Assembly: GCA_023248035.1 (NCBI GenBank)
Contig: JAHFFJ010000006.1
Span: 1-37,912, forward strand
Direction: 5' to 3'
DNA from: Microcaldota archaeon
GTDB lineage: Archaea > Micrarchaeota > Micrarchaeia > Anstonellales > Bilamarchaeaceae
DNA: 37,912 nucleotides
The notes beneath the pieces are model-generated. The model saw nothing but the letters and a program-made list of their open reading frames with translations, was not told where the DNA came from and searched no databases. How positions within the stretch are numbered: the stretch's first letter is position 1; every line of letters starts with the position of its first letter. This document shows positions 18,935-27,424 of the stretch, in pieces. A program made the position numbers and the translations under genes.

Positions 18935-19709
18935 GTAACTCTTTCTGTGCACTTTCTGCAAATGTCACTACGCTTTCTTTCAATGTTTTTGCAAATCTTA
19001 CTAGCTGAGAAAATATGTGCTCAAATGATCTCATGTCTACTACTTGCCCTCTTTTCATTATTTTTGCGTACCTAGTGCCAATCTCACTTGCGTCATCTCC
19101 ATTACTTACTATTACGTATGCTGCACGCTTTAGTCTTTTTTGTGTTGCTGATTGTGGGTCTATCATAGTTGCTAATAGCAAACCCGGATCTGCAACTACG
19201 ATATCCAAACTCCCATAACTATTTCCACTCAATGTGAATTTTTCTGACCTATCAAAATCTTCAGGTTTTATTACTGTTTCACATACCCCACCGACAAAAA
19301 GATCAACTTTGGAAAGAGCAGGAAATTTTCTGTCATCTAGAGTGTATACCTTATAATCAAGTTCACTTAGGGTTTCAGTAACTTTACTTCCGGAATACTC
19401 TACTCGCTGCCTACCTATTATCCTTCTTTCTATTATGTTTCTTCTCACTCCCTCCGGTATCTTATCTACTACCATATCTACATCTGTTGGGTGTGCCCCA
19501 GTTAAGTTTTTCTTATATCTTGGATCACTTTGTAGCATACAAGCTGTTCCGCCTATTAACATTGGTTCAATTCCTAGTTCTCTAAAACCTCTAAAAACAT
19601 CACCTATCTGGTCCAAGACTGGCACTCCTTTTTTTGAAAAAGCTGTTCTCTCTAGTACTTCCGCTCTATTGTGTGTTCTTCCGAAGAAGTCCTTTCTTGT
19701 TTGGAGCAT
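18927..19709 (-). CDS. Nucleotidyltransferase-fold protein (AbiEii/NTase-like)
   Basis: MLIGGTACMLQSDPRY...HPTDVDMVVDKIP (GG...DxD pattern). Confidence 0.5.
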   Translation of the reverse strand: MLQTRKDFFGRTHNRAEVLERTAFSKKGVPVLDQIGDVFRGFRELGIEPMLIGGTACMLQSDPRYKKNLTGAHPTDVDMVVDKIPEGVRRNIIERRIIGRQRVEYSGSKVTETLSELDYKVYTLDDRKFPALSKVDLFVGGVCETVIKPEDFDRSEKFTLSGNSYGSLDIVVADPGLLLATMIDPQSATQKRLKRAAYVIVSNGDDASEIGTRYAKIMKRGQVVDMRSFEHIFSQLVRFAKTLKESVVTFAESAQKELLS

Positions 19710-19849
19710 AAAGAATTACCACATTTGATCTATTTAAATGTTATAGTTTCTATTTTTTAATGTTAATTATTCAATTATCATTTTCCACTATTTAATCCTA
19801 TGTAACCTGATCAATATGTTTAAATAAACGTGTTAGTATATATATTTTC

Positions 19850-21568
19850 ATGGCTAGCGCTAGAAGAAGTACCTCTACATCATCAAGGCAGTTTGCTGAC
19901 CTGGGTGGTAGTCCTTATCCAGAACCGCTTAATGCAGCTGCCAATCGCTGGTTTGATCTTTATTCGAAACATGCTGGTCAGGATCTAGGGCCACGTGCCT
20001 TTGATCATGTTAAACGGGTAGTTGACTGCGCAATTATTTATGGTGTAATTGAACCAAAAAAAATTACTGACCAAAAAGCGGATCCGACCGGCATTAATCT
20101 TCAACTTGCGAATGTTATCTTTCCTCATCTTTTTGGTATAACTGTAAGAGCGGCACAATTAACTTTCCCATCTGAAGATTTTGGGCGTTACCGTCATGTA
20201 ACTGATGGTTATGATGTCTTTAACGGCTTAAGGGATAATGATCTTGCACTTCGGGATCCGGGAGTCTATACTGGTCTTTTGAGTAACCCTTCACTCGGTC
20301 TTCTTGCAAGGATGGTTGATGTTTTACAATATGCGCCACCACACCTACATTTGGCTGAAGTTGAGCTTGGGGATCTTCCTGGAAATTTATTCTATGTTTT
20401 CAATAAAAAAAGTATTAAACCCGAGGCAAGTCATATTGCTGGAGCAATAAGAAAAGTTTATTTTCCCCTAGCCGAAGTGCTTGGTTATCCACAAATGGCT
20501 GGCGATCTTATATGTACCTCTATATTCCACTCTAACCTTCTTGTATATACAACTGTAAAAGAAGCACTTGATAGCTTTGGTAATGAGGTAAGAGATACCA
20601 GTTTACTTTTTAGCAATGGTGTACTTCCCGCTCTTAAAAAAGAGCTTGAAAAGAGAGGCTTTGAATTTGAGGTAACAAATCGTCATTCCAAACACCCAGG
20701 CAAAGTTATGGAAAAAGTCCAGCGTTACCTTGGTGAAAATGGAGGTATGAGCAAGAATAAGTCTGAGGAAGAAGTAAAACTTTCAATAACTGACCAGGTT
20801 CGTTCCCTTGCTGATCTTGCAGCTGCACGTATAATTTTAATTTCAAGAAACGGAACTCCAATAACTCAAAATGATCTTCCAACTTTTAGGGAAGTAGCAG
20901 AACTTATAGTTCAACTTACTCAAAATGCATCACAAATACATACTTCTGAAATAACTGATAATATTTCCAAGCCAAAAGCAAACGGCTACCAGGATTTTAA
21001 GGTCGATCTTGTTTTTACTGATCCTCGTTTATTTAGGTTTGAAGTTATTCTTATGACTCCTAGCATGTACCTTTATTCTGAACATGGTGGCGCTGCTCAT
21101 TACCTTTACAAAGCCAAGTTGGGTGGTGGTAATTCAGCAACCCAGGTTACTCAGACAGTTGCAAATGCTTATGGTGATGTAGTTCGTTCTCTTCAAAATG
21201 GGCATCACAAGCTAACTGGAGATATCCCACCTCCCCATAGCAGCAGAATTACAGTTCAAATTCAAGCGGATGGCAAAACTCAAAACCAGATGTTGGCTCC
21301 CAATGTAACTGTTCTTGATGCAATAATAAGTGCTGGATTTGATCCTTTAACAGGTCGTTATGCAATTACAAACTTTAGGGGGTCACATCATTTACCAATA
21401 GACCTTGGATCGGGGATTCTAGATCTTGGCCCTACTCCTACCATAGTACTAAGTTCTGGCTCAGGCAGGCCAATAGGTGATCCTATAATCAGAGCGCTAG
21501 TGCCAAAGGTGGTACTGCCTGCAACTAAAGAGGCACTTCGTCAGCGATTAAGAGATCTTAAAGTCTAA
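19850..21568 (+). CDS. Long RelA/SpoT homologue-like protein with C-terminal TGS domain
   Basis: IRKVYFPLAEVLGYPQMAGDL; VRSLADLAAARIILIS; KPKANGYQDFKVDLVF; FEVILMTPSMYLYSEHGGAAHYLYK; TGS-like ITVQIQADGKTQNQMLAPNVTVLDAI. Confidence 0.7.
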   Translation: MASARRSTSTSSRQFADLGGSPYPEPLNAAANRWFDLYSKHAGQDLGPRAFDHVKRVVDCAIIYGVIEPKKITDQKADPTGINLQLANVIFPHLFGITVRAAQLTFPSEDFGRYRHVTDGYDVFNGLRDNDLALRDPGVYTGLLSNPSLGLLARMVDVLQYAPPHLHLAEVELGDLPGNLFYVFNKKSIKPEASHIAGAIRKVYFPLAEVLGYPQMAGDLICTSIFHSNLLVYTTVKEALDSFGNEVRDTSLLFSNGVLPALKKELEKRGFEFEVTNRHSKHPGKVMEKVQRYLGENGGMSKNKSEEEVKLSITDQVRSLADLAAARIILISRNGTPITQNDLPTFREVAELIVQLTQNASQIHTSEITDNISKPKANGYQDFKVDLVFTDPRLFRFEVILMTPSMYLYSEHGGAAHYLYKAKLGGGNSATQVTQTVANAYGDVVRSLQNGHHKLTGDIPPPHSSRITVQIQADGKTQNQMLAPNVTVLDAIISAGFDPLTGRYAITNFRGSHHLPIDLGSGILDLGPTPTIVLSSGSGRPIGDPIIRALVPKVVLPATKEALRQRLRDLKV

Positions 21569-22029
21569 ATCTCATCAAACTCAGTAAGTCTTTTTACTAC
21601 ATTAAGTACGATGTTGGTATTTGTTTTTTCTACACCTTCACTTCCTAGTATCTTTTTCACCACTCCGCTAAGCTCGCTTCGTGATTTACACATGACTATT
21701 GCTATTGCATCATATTCGCCAGTCGTATCCCAAACTGCTGCCACATAAGGAAGCTGTGCTATCTTACTTTCAAGAGCTAAGATGTTCTTTCCACTCATAC
21801 TAATCTCTACTATGGCCATGAATTCAAATCCAAGTTTCTGATAATCAAGCCTGCAACCATAACCAGTTACGTAACCTGAACGTTCCAGCCATCTTATCCT
21901 CTCTATCATAGCTGCAGGTGACATTTTCATATCTCTGGCAAGAGTTCGGTAAGAACGTTTTGAATTTTTTATAAGTTCAGCCATTATTTTTTTATCGAAT
22001 TCGTCCGGTTTTTTATTTATTTTTGGCAT
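21565..22029 (-). CDS. Lrp/AsnC-family transcriptional regulator
   Basis: DEFDKKIMAELIKNSKRSYRTLARDMKMSPAAMIERIRWLERSGYVTGYGCRLD HTH plus RAM domain. Confidence 0.93.
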   Translation of the reverse strand: MPKINKKPDEFDKKIMAELIKNSKRSYRTLARDMKMSPAAMIERIRWLERSGYVTGYGCRLDYQKLGFEFMAIVEISMSGKNILALESKIAQLPYVAAVWDTTGEYDAIAIVMCKSRSELSGVVKKILGSEGVEKTNTNIVLNVVKRLTEFDEI

Positions 22030-22035
22030 ATAAAT

Positions 22036-22047
22036 GAACATTTGTTC
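22036..22047. promoter_or_regulatory. Inverted repeat GAACA-TT-TGTTC near the lrp start, possible autoregulatory site
   Basis: Perfect 5-bp inverted repeat between the divergent lrp and glnA genes. Confidence 0.3.
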
Positions 22048-22193
22048 TGTATATTTATATATAATCCTATTTTTTGTTCAGTTTCTTAGCTGACTAATAA
22101 CTTTTCACTAGCTTTTTAATTCTTTTTTCCGATTTCTAATTAACTTCTTCAAATTTGTTCCCAATTGAGCCAATCTGAAGCGGAGGTTTTTTT

Positions 22194-23603
22194 ATGGATG
22201 CAAAGTCAGCTAAAGCACTAGTGGAAAAGGAAGGACTGGAATTTGTTGATGTGAAGTTTTCTGACCTGTTTGGTCAATGGCAGCATTTGACTTTACCTAC
22301 TCCGTATATGAAATTTACTGAAGGAGAAATTGTACCTTTTGATGGTTCATCCATTCGTGGATTCAAGGAAATTAATGAAAGCGACATGTATCTTCATGCG
22401 GACTATTCTACTTCAATAGTAGACCCATTCTCATCCAGTACATTATCTGTAATCTGTGATGTCTACGATCCAATACACAAAAAATATTTCGATCGTGATC
22501 CTCGTGTTATAGCTAAGCGTGGCGAAGAATACCTTAAGCATTCGGGTGTCGGCGATGTTGCATATTTTGGTCCAGAAGCCGAGTTCTTCATATTCGATGA
22601 CCTAAGATTCCAGCAAAACGAAAATTCCGGTTTCTATGTGGTTGATTCCGATGAAGGCATCTGGAATTCCCATGGTGGAGGCGAACCGAGTCTGGCTTAC
22701 AAAATGCGCCATAAAGAAGGCTATTTCCCTACCCCTCCTCATGATTCTGTTCACGAGATCCGTTCGGACATGGTTCGTAGCATGATGCAGTGCGGGATAA
22801 AAGTGGAACGTCATCATCATGAAGTTGCAACTGCCGGTCAGTGTGAGATCAATTTTCGATTTGATACTCTGCTCAAGTCTGCTGACAACATGATGCTTTT
22901 CAAATATATTGTCAAGAACATGGCCAGAAAACATGGCCGAGTTGCGACTTTCATGCCAAAGCCACTCTTTAACGATAATGGTTCTGGTATGCACTGCCAT
23001 CAAAGTATCTGGAAGGAGGGTAAGAACATGTTTGCTGGTGATATGGTTGGCGGTCTGAGCCAGGATGCACTCTACTATATCGGTGGTCTTCTTTCTCATG
23101 CACGTGCACTTGCAGCCATCCTTTCACCAACCACGAACTCTTATAAGAGACTTGTTCCTGGTTTTGAAGCACCTGTAAATCTTGCATTTAGTGTTGCAAA
23201 TCGGAGTGCAGCAGTGAGAATTCCTCTTACTGAAAAAGAAAACACTTCAGCAAGAAGAATTGAGTATCGTCCCCCGGATCCAAGTACCAATCCTTATATC
23301 GGATTTTCAGCAATGCTCATGGCTGGTTTGGATGGAATAAAGAAAAAGACCGATCCAGGTGAGGTGGTTACTGAGAATATCTATCATATGTCAAAGGAAA
23401 GGGCAGCCAAGATAAGAAAACTACCAGGAAGCCTGGATGAAGCTTTGGCTGAACTTGAATCTGACCATGCATTTTTACTCCAAGGTGGCGTGTTTACCAA
23501 GGATGTAATAGAAAGCTGGATAGATCAAAAGAGACATAAAGAAATCGATCAGGTTAGGCTAAGGCCTCACCCCTGGGAATTCCATCTTTACCACGATGTC
23601 TAA
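22194..23603 (+). CDS. glnA: Glutamine synthetase type I
   Basis: FDGSSIRGF, NGSGMHCHQSIW, NRSAAVRIP, RRIEYRPPDPSTNPY; SD GGAGGT upstream. Confidence 0.97.
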   Translation: MDAKSAKALVEKEGLEFVDVKFSDLFGQWQHLTLPTPYMKFTEGEIVPFDGSSIRGFKEINESDMYLHADYSTSIVDPFSSSTLSVICDVYDPIHKKYFDRDPRVIAKRGEEYLKHSGVGDVAYFGPEAEFFIFDDLRFQQNENSGFYVVDSDEGIWNSHGGGEPSLAYKMRHKEGYFPTPPHDSVHEIRSDMVRSMMQCGIKVERHHHEVATAGQCEINFRFDTLLKSADNMMLFKYIVKNMARKHGRVATFMPKPLFNDNGSGMHCHQSIWKEGKNMFAGDMVGGLSQDALYYIGGLLSHARALAAILSPTTNSYKRLVPGFEAPVNLAFSVANRSAAVRIPLTEKENTSARRIEYRPPDPSTNPYIGFSAMLMAGLDGIKKKTDPGEVVTENIYHMSKERAAKIRKLPGSLDEALAELESDHAFLLQGGVFTKDVIESWIDQKRHKEIDQVRLRPHPWEFHLYHDV

Positions 23604-23680
23604 TTTTTTTATTTTTTTCAAAAATTTGATTCCCTAAAAATTTTGCAAATTTGCCTAAGAGGCAAATCAGTTAACAAAAA

Positions 23681-23943
23681 CGGGCTCAGAGGGATTTGAA
23701 CCCTCGACCTGCGGATTGCCGCTTTTTAGGAAAAAGTGGCGCAAAAACTCGCGTGCTATTTCCGAAAAAGTAAAAGTCCGACGCTCTACCAAGTTACTCC
23801 CCCACTTTTAGGAAAAGTGGGACCAAAACAGTTTCGTTAATTTTCGCTTCGCGAAAATGTAAATGCGACAAAACGCTAAGGCGTTTTGAAACAATCAGTT
23901 TTGATCCACCTTTTTCCAAAAGGTGGAACTGAGCTATGAGCCC
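23681..23943 (-). tRNA. tRNA-Lys(UUU) with two introns (D-loop ~23791-23926 and 37/38 ~23717-23770)
   Basis: Spliced: GGGCTCA TA GCTC AGTTGGTA GAGC G TCGGA CTTTTAA TCCGC AGGTC GAGGG TTCAAAT CCCTC TGAGCCC G. Acceptor, D and T stems pair perfectly; one mismatch (27-43) in the anticodon stem. Confidence 0.88.
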
Positions 23944-23999
23944 TTAAATAAAATTTACTGAAAGCATTTTAAAAAGCTTGACTCCTAATTAACTTTCAA

Positions 24000-24385
24000 G
24001 CCGGGTTGGCAGATCGGCTATGCGTCCGCCTGCAGCCGCTTTTTAATAAAAAGCTTGGCAAAAACATTCCGTTTCAAAACGCTCCCGCGTTTTGGAGTAA
24101 AATCATTTTTTCGTAAAAGCGAAAAAATTAAGATGGATGTTTTTGGCTCGTCTTTTTCTTAAAAAGGTAGAAAGCGGAAAAGAGGGGTTCAATCTCGCCC
24201 TTTTTTACTAAAAAAGGGCACAAAAAAACCAGAAGTTGCAAAACGCTCTCGCGTTTTGTTGCTGGGTTTTGATAGAACCTTTGCAATTTAGAAAAAATTT
24301 GCATCAAAAACTTATGATAAGTTTTGGTCAAACTTTTCCTAAAAGTTTGAAAAAGGTTTGAATGGAACTATTCCTCTACCCGGCT
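24000..24385 (+). tRNA. tRNA-Cys(GCA) with two introns (37/38 ~24036-24172 and T-loop ~24193-24370)
   Basis: Spliced: GCCGGGT TG GCAG ATCGGCT ATGC G TCCGC CTGCAGA GCGGA AAAG AGGGG TTCAATT CCTCT ACCCGGC T. All stems pair (13-22 non-WC); U73 discriminator as expected for Cys. Confidence 0.9.
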
Positions 24386-24500
24386 TTATTTTTTTATTGT
24401 CTTTTCTTCCCAAAGCTTTTTTTGCTCAAAATGAAAGACGGATCGAATTACTTTAGGTGGCATCTGCTTATAGGTAAATTCTATCTACCTCTTCTTTAAA

Positions 24501-24740
24501 TTACCCACAAACATAATTTTCACAAGAACTTCCGCTTTCACAATCATCAGATGTGATGCAAGTCTCCCCCGTTTTTGCCTTTATTGCCTGATCGGTTATA
24601 TCATTTATTTTTGCTGTTTTTTCAGTTATACTTTTTCCGGTATCCTTTGCTGTACCGATAAGCTGGGTTGCAGCAATCATAATAACTGCCATAATCACAA
24701 CGACTAAAATTAACATCTCTGCAGATAACTGACCTTTCAA
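24501..24740 (-). CDS. Class III signal peptide (pilin-like) small protein with Cys-rich tail
   Basis: MKGQLSAEMLILVVVIMAVIMI (QxSxE motif); C-terminal CITSDDCESGSSCENYVCG. Confidence 0.75.
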   Translation of the reverse strand: MKGQLSAEMLILVVVIMAVIMIAATQLIGTAKDTGKSITEKTAKINDITDQAIKAKTGETCITSDDCESGSSCENYVCG

Positions 24741-24931
24741 ATACCCACCTCTTGATCGATTGCTCTTCCAGCTTTTTTGAGTTTAAGATATTCCTCTAAT
24801 CTTTGTTCCGGTTCAAGTTCGTTTCTTTGCTTTCTAAAAAAAGTATAAGCAAGCTCAACAAAAGCCAAGTTAAGGTCTAAGGACAGTTTATTAACTAGAG
24901 CGACTATTGCGTTTTCGTCAAGCTTGCTCAT
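24737..24931 (-). CDS. Small hypothetical protein
   Basis: 64 aa, overlaps the pilin-like gene start by 4 nt (translational coupling). Confidence 0.5.
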   Translation of the reverse strand: MSKLDENAIVALVNKLSLDLNLAFVELAYTFFRKQRNELEPEQRLEEYLKLKKAGRAIDQEVGI

Positions 24932-25104
24932 ATCATCCCCCGTTTTATTAGCTAAAATTGTTAGTATTTATATATTTTCTTAAGATATATGTTAATATAA
25001 ACATAAAATCCTAATTTTTATGTGGATTTAAACATAGGACACGTCTTTAATTAGATATAATCGAGATGTAACTAGTATAGTACTATTCACAGGCTAAGAA
25101 ATGG

Positions 25105-25830
25105 TTAATTCTCTCTTTGGAGTGGTTTAGGGCCATTTTCCCTTAGCCATTTGCGCCTTTCTTTGTAATCAGGCATTATTCGTTCTACAAGCGACCAAAA
25201 GCGTTTGCCATGGTTTCTGTGCCTGGTGTGGCTTAACTCGTGGACAATCACATAATCCAGTATTTCTTCTGGCATAAAAAATAGCTTAAAATTTAGCATT
25301 ATCGAGCCATCTTTCGAGCAACTTCCCCACCTGCTTACATTTTCACGTATAGAAATTCTCGGTATCTCCGCCTGAAAAAAATTGTTATTTATGCTTTCTA
25401 TTTTGTACTTTATGTTCGTCATTATCTGGTTGACTATTATCGACTTTACTCTTTTTGCAGCTATCTCATCTTTCTGCGGATGGTTCGAATTGATCTTTAT
25501 AGTTATCTCTTCATCATCCAAACAACTTCCAAAACGTTCGGATTCAACAAAATTTATCCTGAACCTTTTACCCATCACAGTTACCATCTGGCCATGGAAA
25601 AAAATTATTTTTTTGCTTTTTTCTACCTGCCATTTCCCTATTTCTATTGATCGGATCGCTCTTTGGAGGAGGTTAGTTTCAACACGCAATTTTTCAGAAT
25701 TCGGCCATCGCTGCGGGATGCTTATAACTATTCTTCCCTCCCTCAACCTGGCACTTGCATTTTTGTTTTTATTCAACATCCTTACTATGCCAAATTTTCG
25801 CCCGTTTATCTCCACTTCTGAATTTTCCAC
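25105..25830 (-). CDS. YgjP/SprT-like (DUF45) metallopeptidase-fold protein
   Basis: RWGSCS and VIVHELSHTRHRNHGKRFWSLVERIMPDYKERRKWL. Confidence 0.9.
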   Translation of the reverse strand: MENSEVEINGRKFGIVRMLNKNKNASARLREGRIVISIPQRWPNSEKLRVETNLLQRAIRSIEIGKWQVEKSKKIIFFHGQMVTVMGKRFRINFVESERFGSCLDDEEITIKINSNHPQKDEIAAKRVKSIIVNQIMTNIKYKIESINNNFFQAEIPRISIRENVSRWGSCSKDGSIMLNFKLFFMPEEILDYVIVHELSHTRHRNHGKRFWSLVERIMPDYKERRKWLRENGPKPLQREN

Positions 25831-25842
25831 CTGAGTTTCCCC

Positions 25843-26184
25843 CTATCTAACATTTCTTTGCTGCCTTAATAGTGCCTGTCTTCTTTCTATTTCATCCTGA
25901 AAATATGCCCATATCTTACTCCCTTCATTCTGGGGTAAAATTTTTATTATTTGTAATTTTTTGTTTCGCGAATCCGGGGATAAAGGAGTATAATCTACAA
26001 GTACATAATCGCCTTTCTTGATTTTGGCACCTATTCCTTCACCTACGCTTAAAATAAGGAGATTTCCATCCCACATTTTCACTACACTCTGGATACTTTT
26101 ATCCGCTCCAACGACCCCACTTTTTCCAGCTATTATGAGATGTTCTGCAATGCCTATATGGTACACGGTTTCACCTTCAATCAT
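25843..26184 (-). CDS. Conserved-looking hypothetical protein
   Basis: 113 aa beta-rich sequence; adjacent and co-oriented with the DUF45 gene. Confidence 0.5.
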   Translation of the reverse strand: MIEGETVYHIGIAEHLIIAGKSGVVGADKSIQSVVKMWDGNLLILSVGEGIGAKIKKGDYVLVDYTPLSPDSRNKKLQIIKILPQNEGSKIWAYFQDEIERRQALLRQQRNVR

Positions 26185-26246
26185 TTATAGAAGAAATTTA
26201 AATTGACTATGGTTGCAAATAAAAGCTTTAATTCATATTCACAATC

Positions 26247-27188
26247 ATGGATTGTGCTACTAAATCAAGTTTTACCCTTTCTTTTAATACCCGCTCGCAA
26301 ATTCAAAAACTACCATCCTGGCTCAAGATCAAATACGTGGATAATGAACTTACTAACAAAATCGAATCACTATCAAAAAACTATAATCTTCATTCTGTCT
26401 GTCAAAGCGCACACTGCCCAAACCGGAGCGAGTGTTGGTCCCAGGGGACTGCCACATTTATGGTTATGGGTGAGCAATGTACTAGGGGCTGTAGATTTTG
26501 TGCAGTTAGCACCATGAGTAAACCACCACCACTTGATCCAAACGAGCCACAAAATCTTGCTTCTGCAGTTGCTGCACTCAATCTACGCTATGTTGTAATA
26601 ACCTCGGTTGCACGTGATGATCTGGAAGATGAAGGTGCAGGACATTTTGCAGAATGCATAAAGGCTCTTAAGGAAAAACAAGCCGGGCTTCTAATCGAAG
26701 TTCTTGTTCCGGATTTTAAAGCCAAAAAATTTGCCATTAAGAAAATAATTGAAGCACAACCTGATGTGGTTTCTCATAATGTAGAAACTGTTGAAAGACT
26801 TACCCGCTCGATTAGGGATATCCGGGCAAACTATAACCAGTCTCTCGAAGTTCTTCGACTCTATCGCGAAATGTCAAATGAAAAAATAATAACCAAATCC
26901 GGAATGATGGTGGGTTTTGGGGAGAGTGAGGGTGAAATTAGAAAAACCATGTTTGATCTTCGTGCTATTGGTGTGGAAATCTTTACCATTGGTCAATACC
27001 TGCAACCAACAAAAACTCCTCGGCATCTTCCGGTTAAGGAATTCGTTCATCCCGATGTTTTTAAGAAATACGAGCAGATGGGTTACGAAGTCGGTTTCAA
27101 ATACATGGCATGTGGAGCATTGGTGCGCAGTTCGTATAAGGCTGCAGAACCTTTCATAGAAAAAATGATAGTTAGCAGAAATCGTTGA
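26247..27188 (+). CDS. lipA: Lipoyl synthase
   Basis: CQSAHCPNRSECW, CTRGCRFCAV, VITSVARDDLEDEGAGHFAECI, MVGFGE. Confidence 0.96.
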   Translation: MDCATKSSFTLSFNTRSQIQKLPSWLKIKYVDNELTNKIESLSKNYNLHSVCQSAHCPNRSECWSQGTATFMVMGEQCTRGCRFCAVSTMSKPPPLDPNEPQNLASAVAALNLRYVVITSVARDDLEDEGAGHFAECIKALKEKQAGLLIEVLVPDFKAKKFAIKKIIEAQPDVVSHNVETVERLTRSIRDIRANYNQSLEVLRLYREMSNEKIITKSGMMVGFGESEGEIRKTMFDLRAIGVEIFTIGQYLQPTKTPRHLPVKEFVHPDVFKKYEQMGYEVGFKYMACGALVRSSYKAAEPFIEKMIVSRNR

Positions 27189-27247
27189 TCTTTTTATAGA
27201 TTAAAGTCTCTATTACAAACAATTTGGGCCTGGCTTTTATTAAAGAC

Positions 27248-27271
27248 TATGTGGGAAAAGATGCATTTTTA
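27248..27271 (+). promoter_or_regulatory. Conserved upstream element ATGTGGGAAAAGATnnnTTTTTAA, copy 2
   Basis: Match to 456-479 upstream of the related ORF. Confidence 0.6.
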
Positions 27272-27300
27272 ATATAATGTGAAACATATAATTCTACAAA

Positions 27301-27410
27301 AAGGAGATTCAAAGAAAGGAAGTTAGAAAGAAACCTTGGCTTCTTTCATGAGATTCAAAAAGAACCTTTCAAATAAAAAGGAGATTCAAAAAGAACCATT
27401 GGTTCTTTTT
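27301..27410 (+). repeat. Hairpin/spacer repeats of the same style as the 7498-7675 array
   Basis: GGAGATTC units and hairpins at 27326-27347 (GAAAGAAACC TT GGCTTCTTTC, 9/10) and 27388-27410 (AAAAAGAACC ATT GGTTCTTTTT). Confidence 0.75.
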
Positions 27411-27424
27411 ATTGGGGTGTGTCT

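Noticed and set aside
22602-23099. 165-aa minus-strand ORF
   Set aside because: Antisense within glnA; no independent support.
24128-24331. 67-aa minus-strand ORF
   Set aside because: Lies entirely within the tRNA-Cys exon/intron region; low-complexity translation.
25060-25090. Short palindrome ATAGTACTAT near 25077
   Set aside because: Too short and in AT-rich intergenic DNA; no clear regulatory context.
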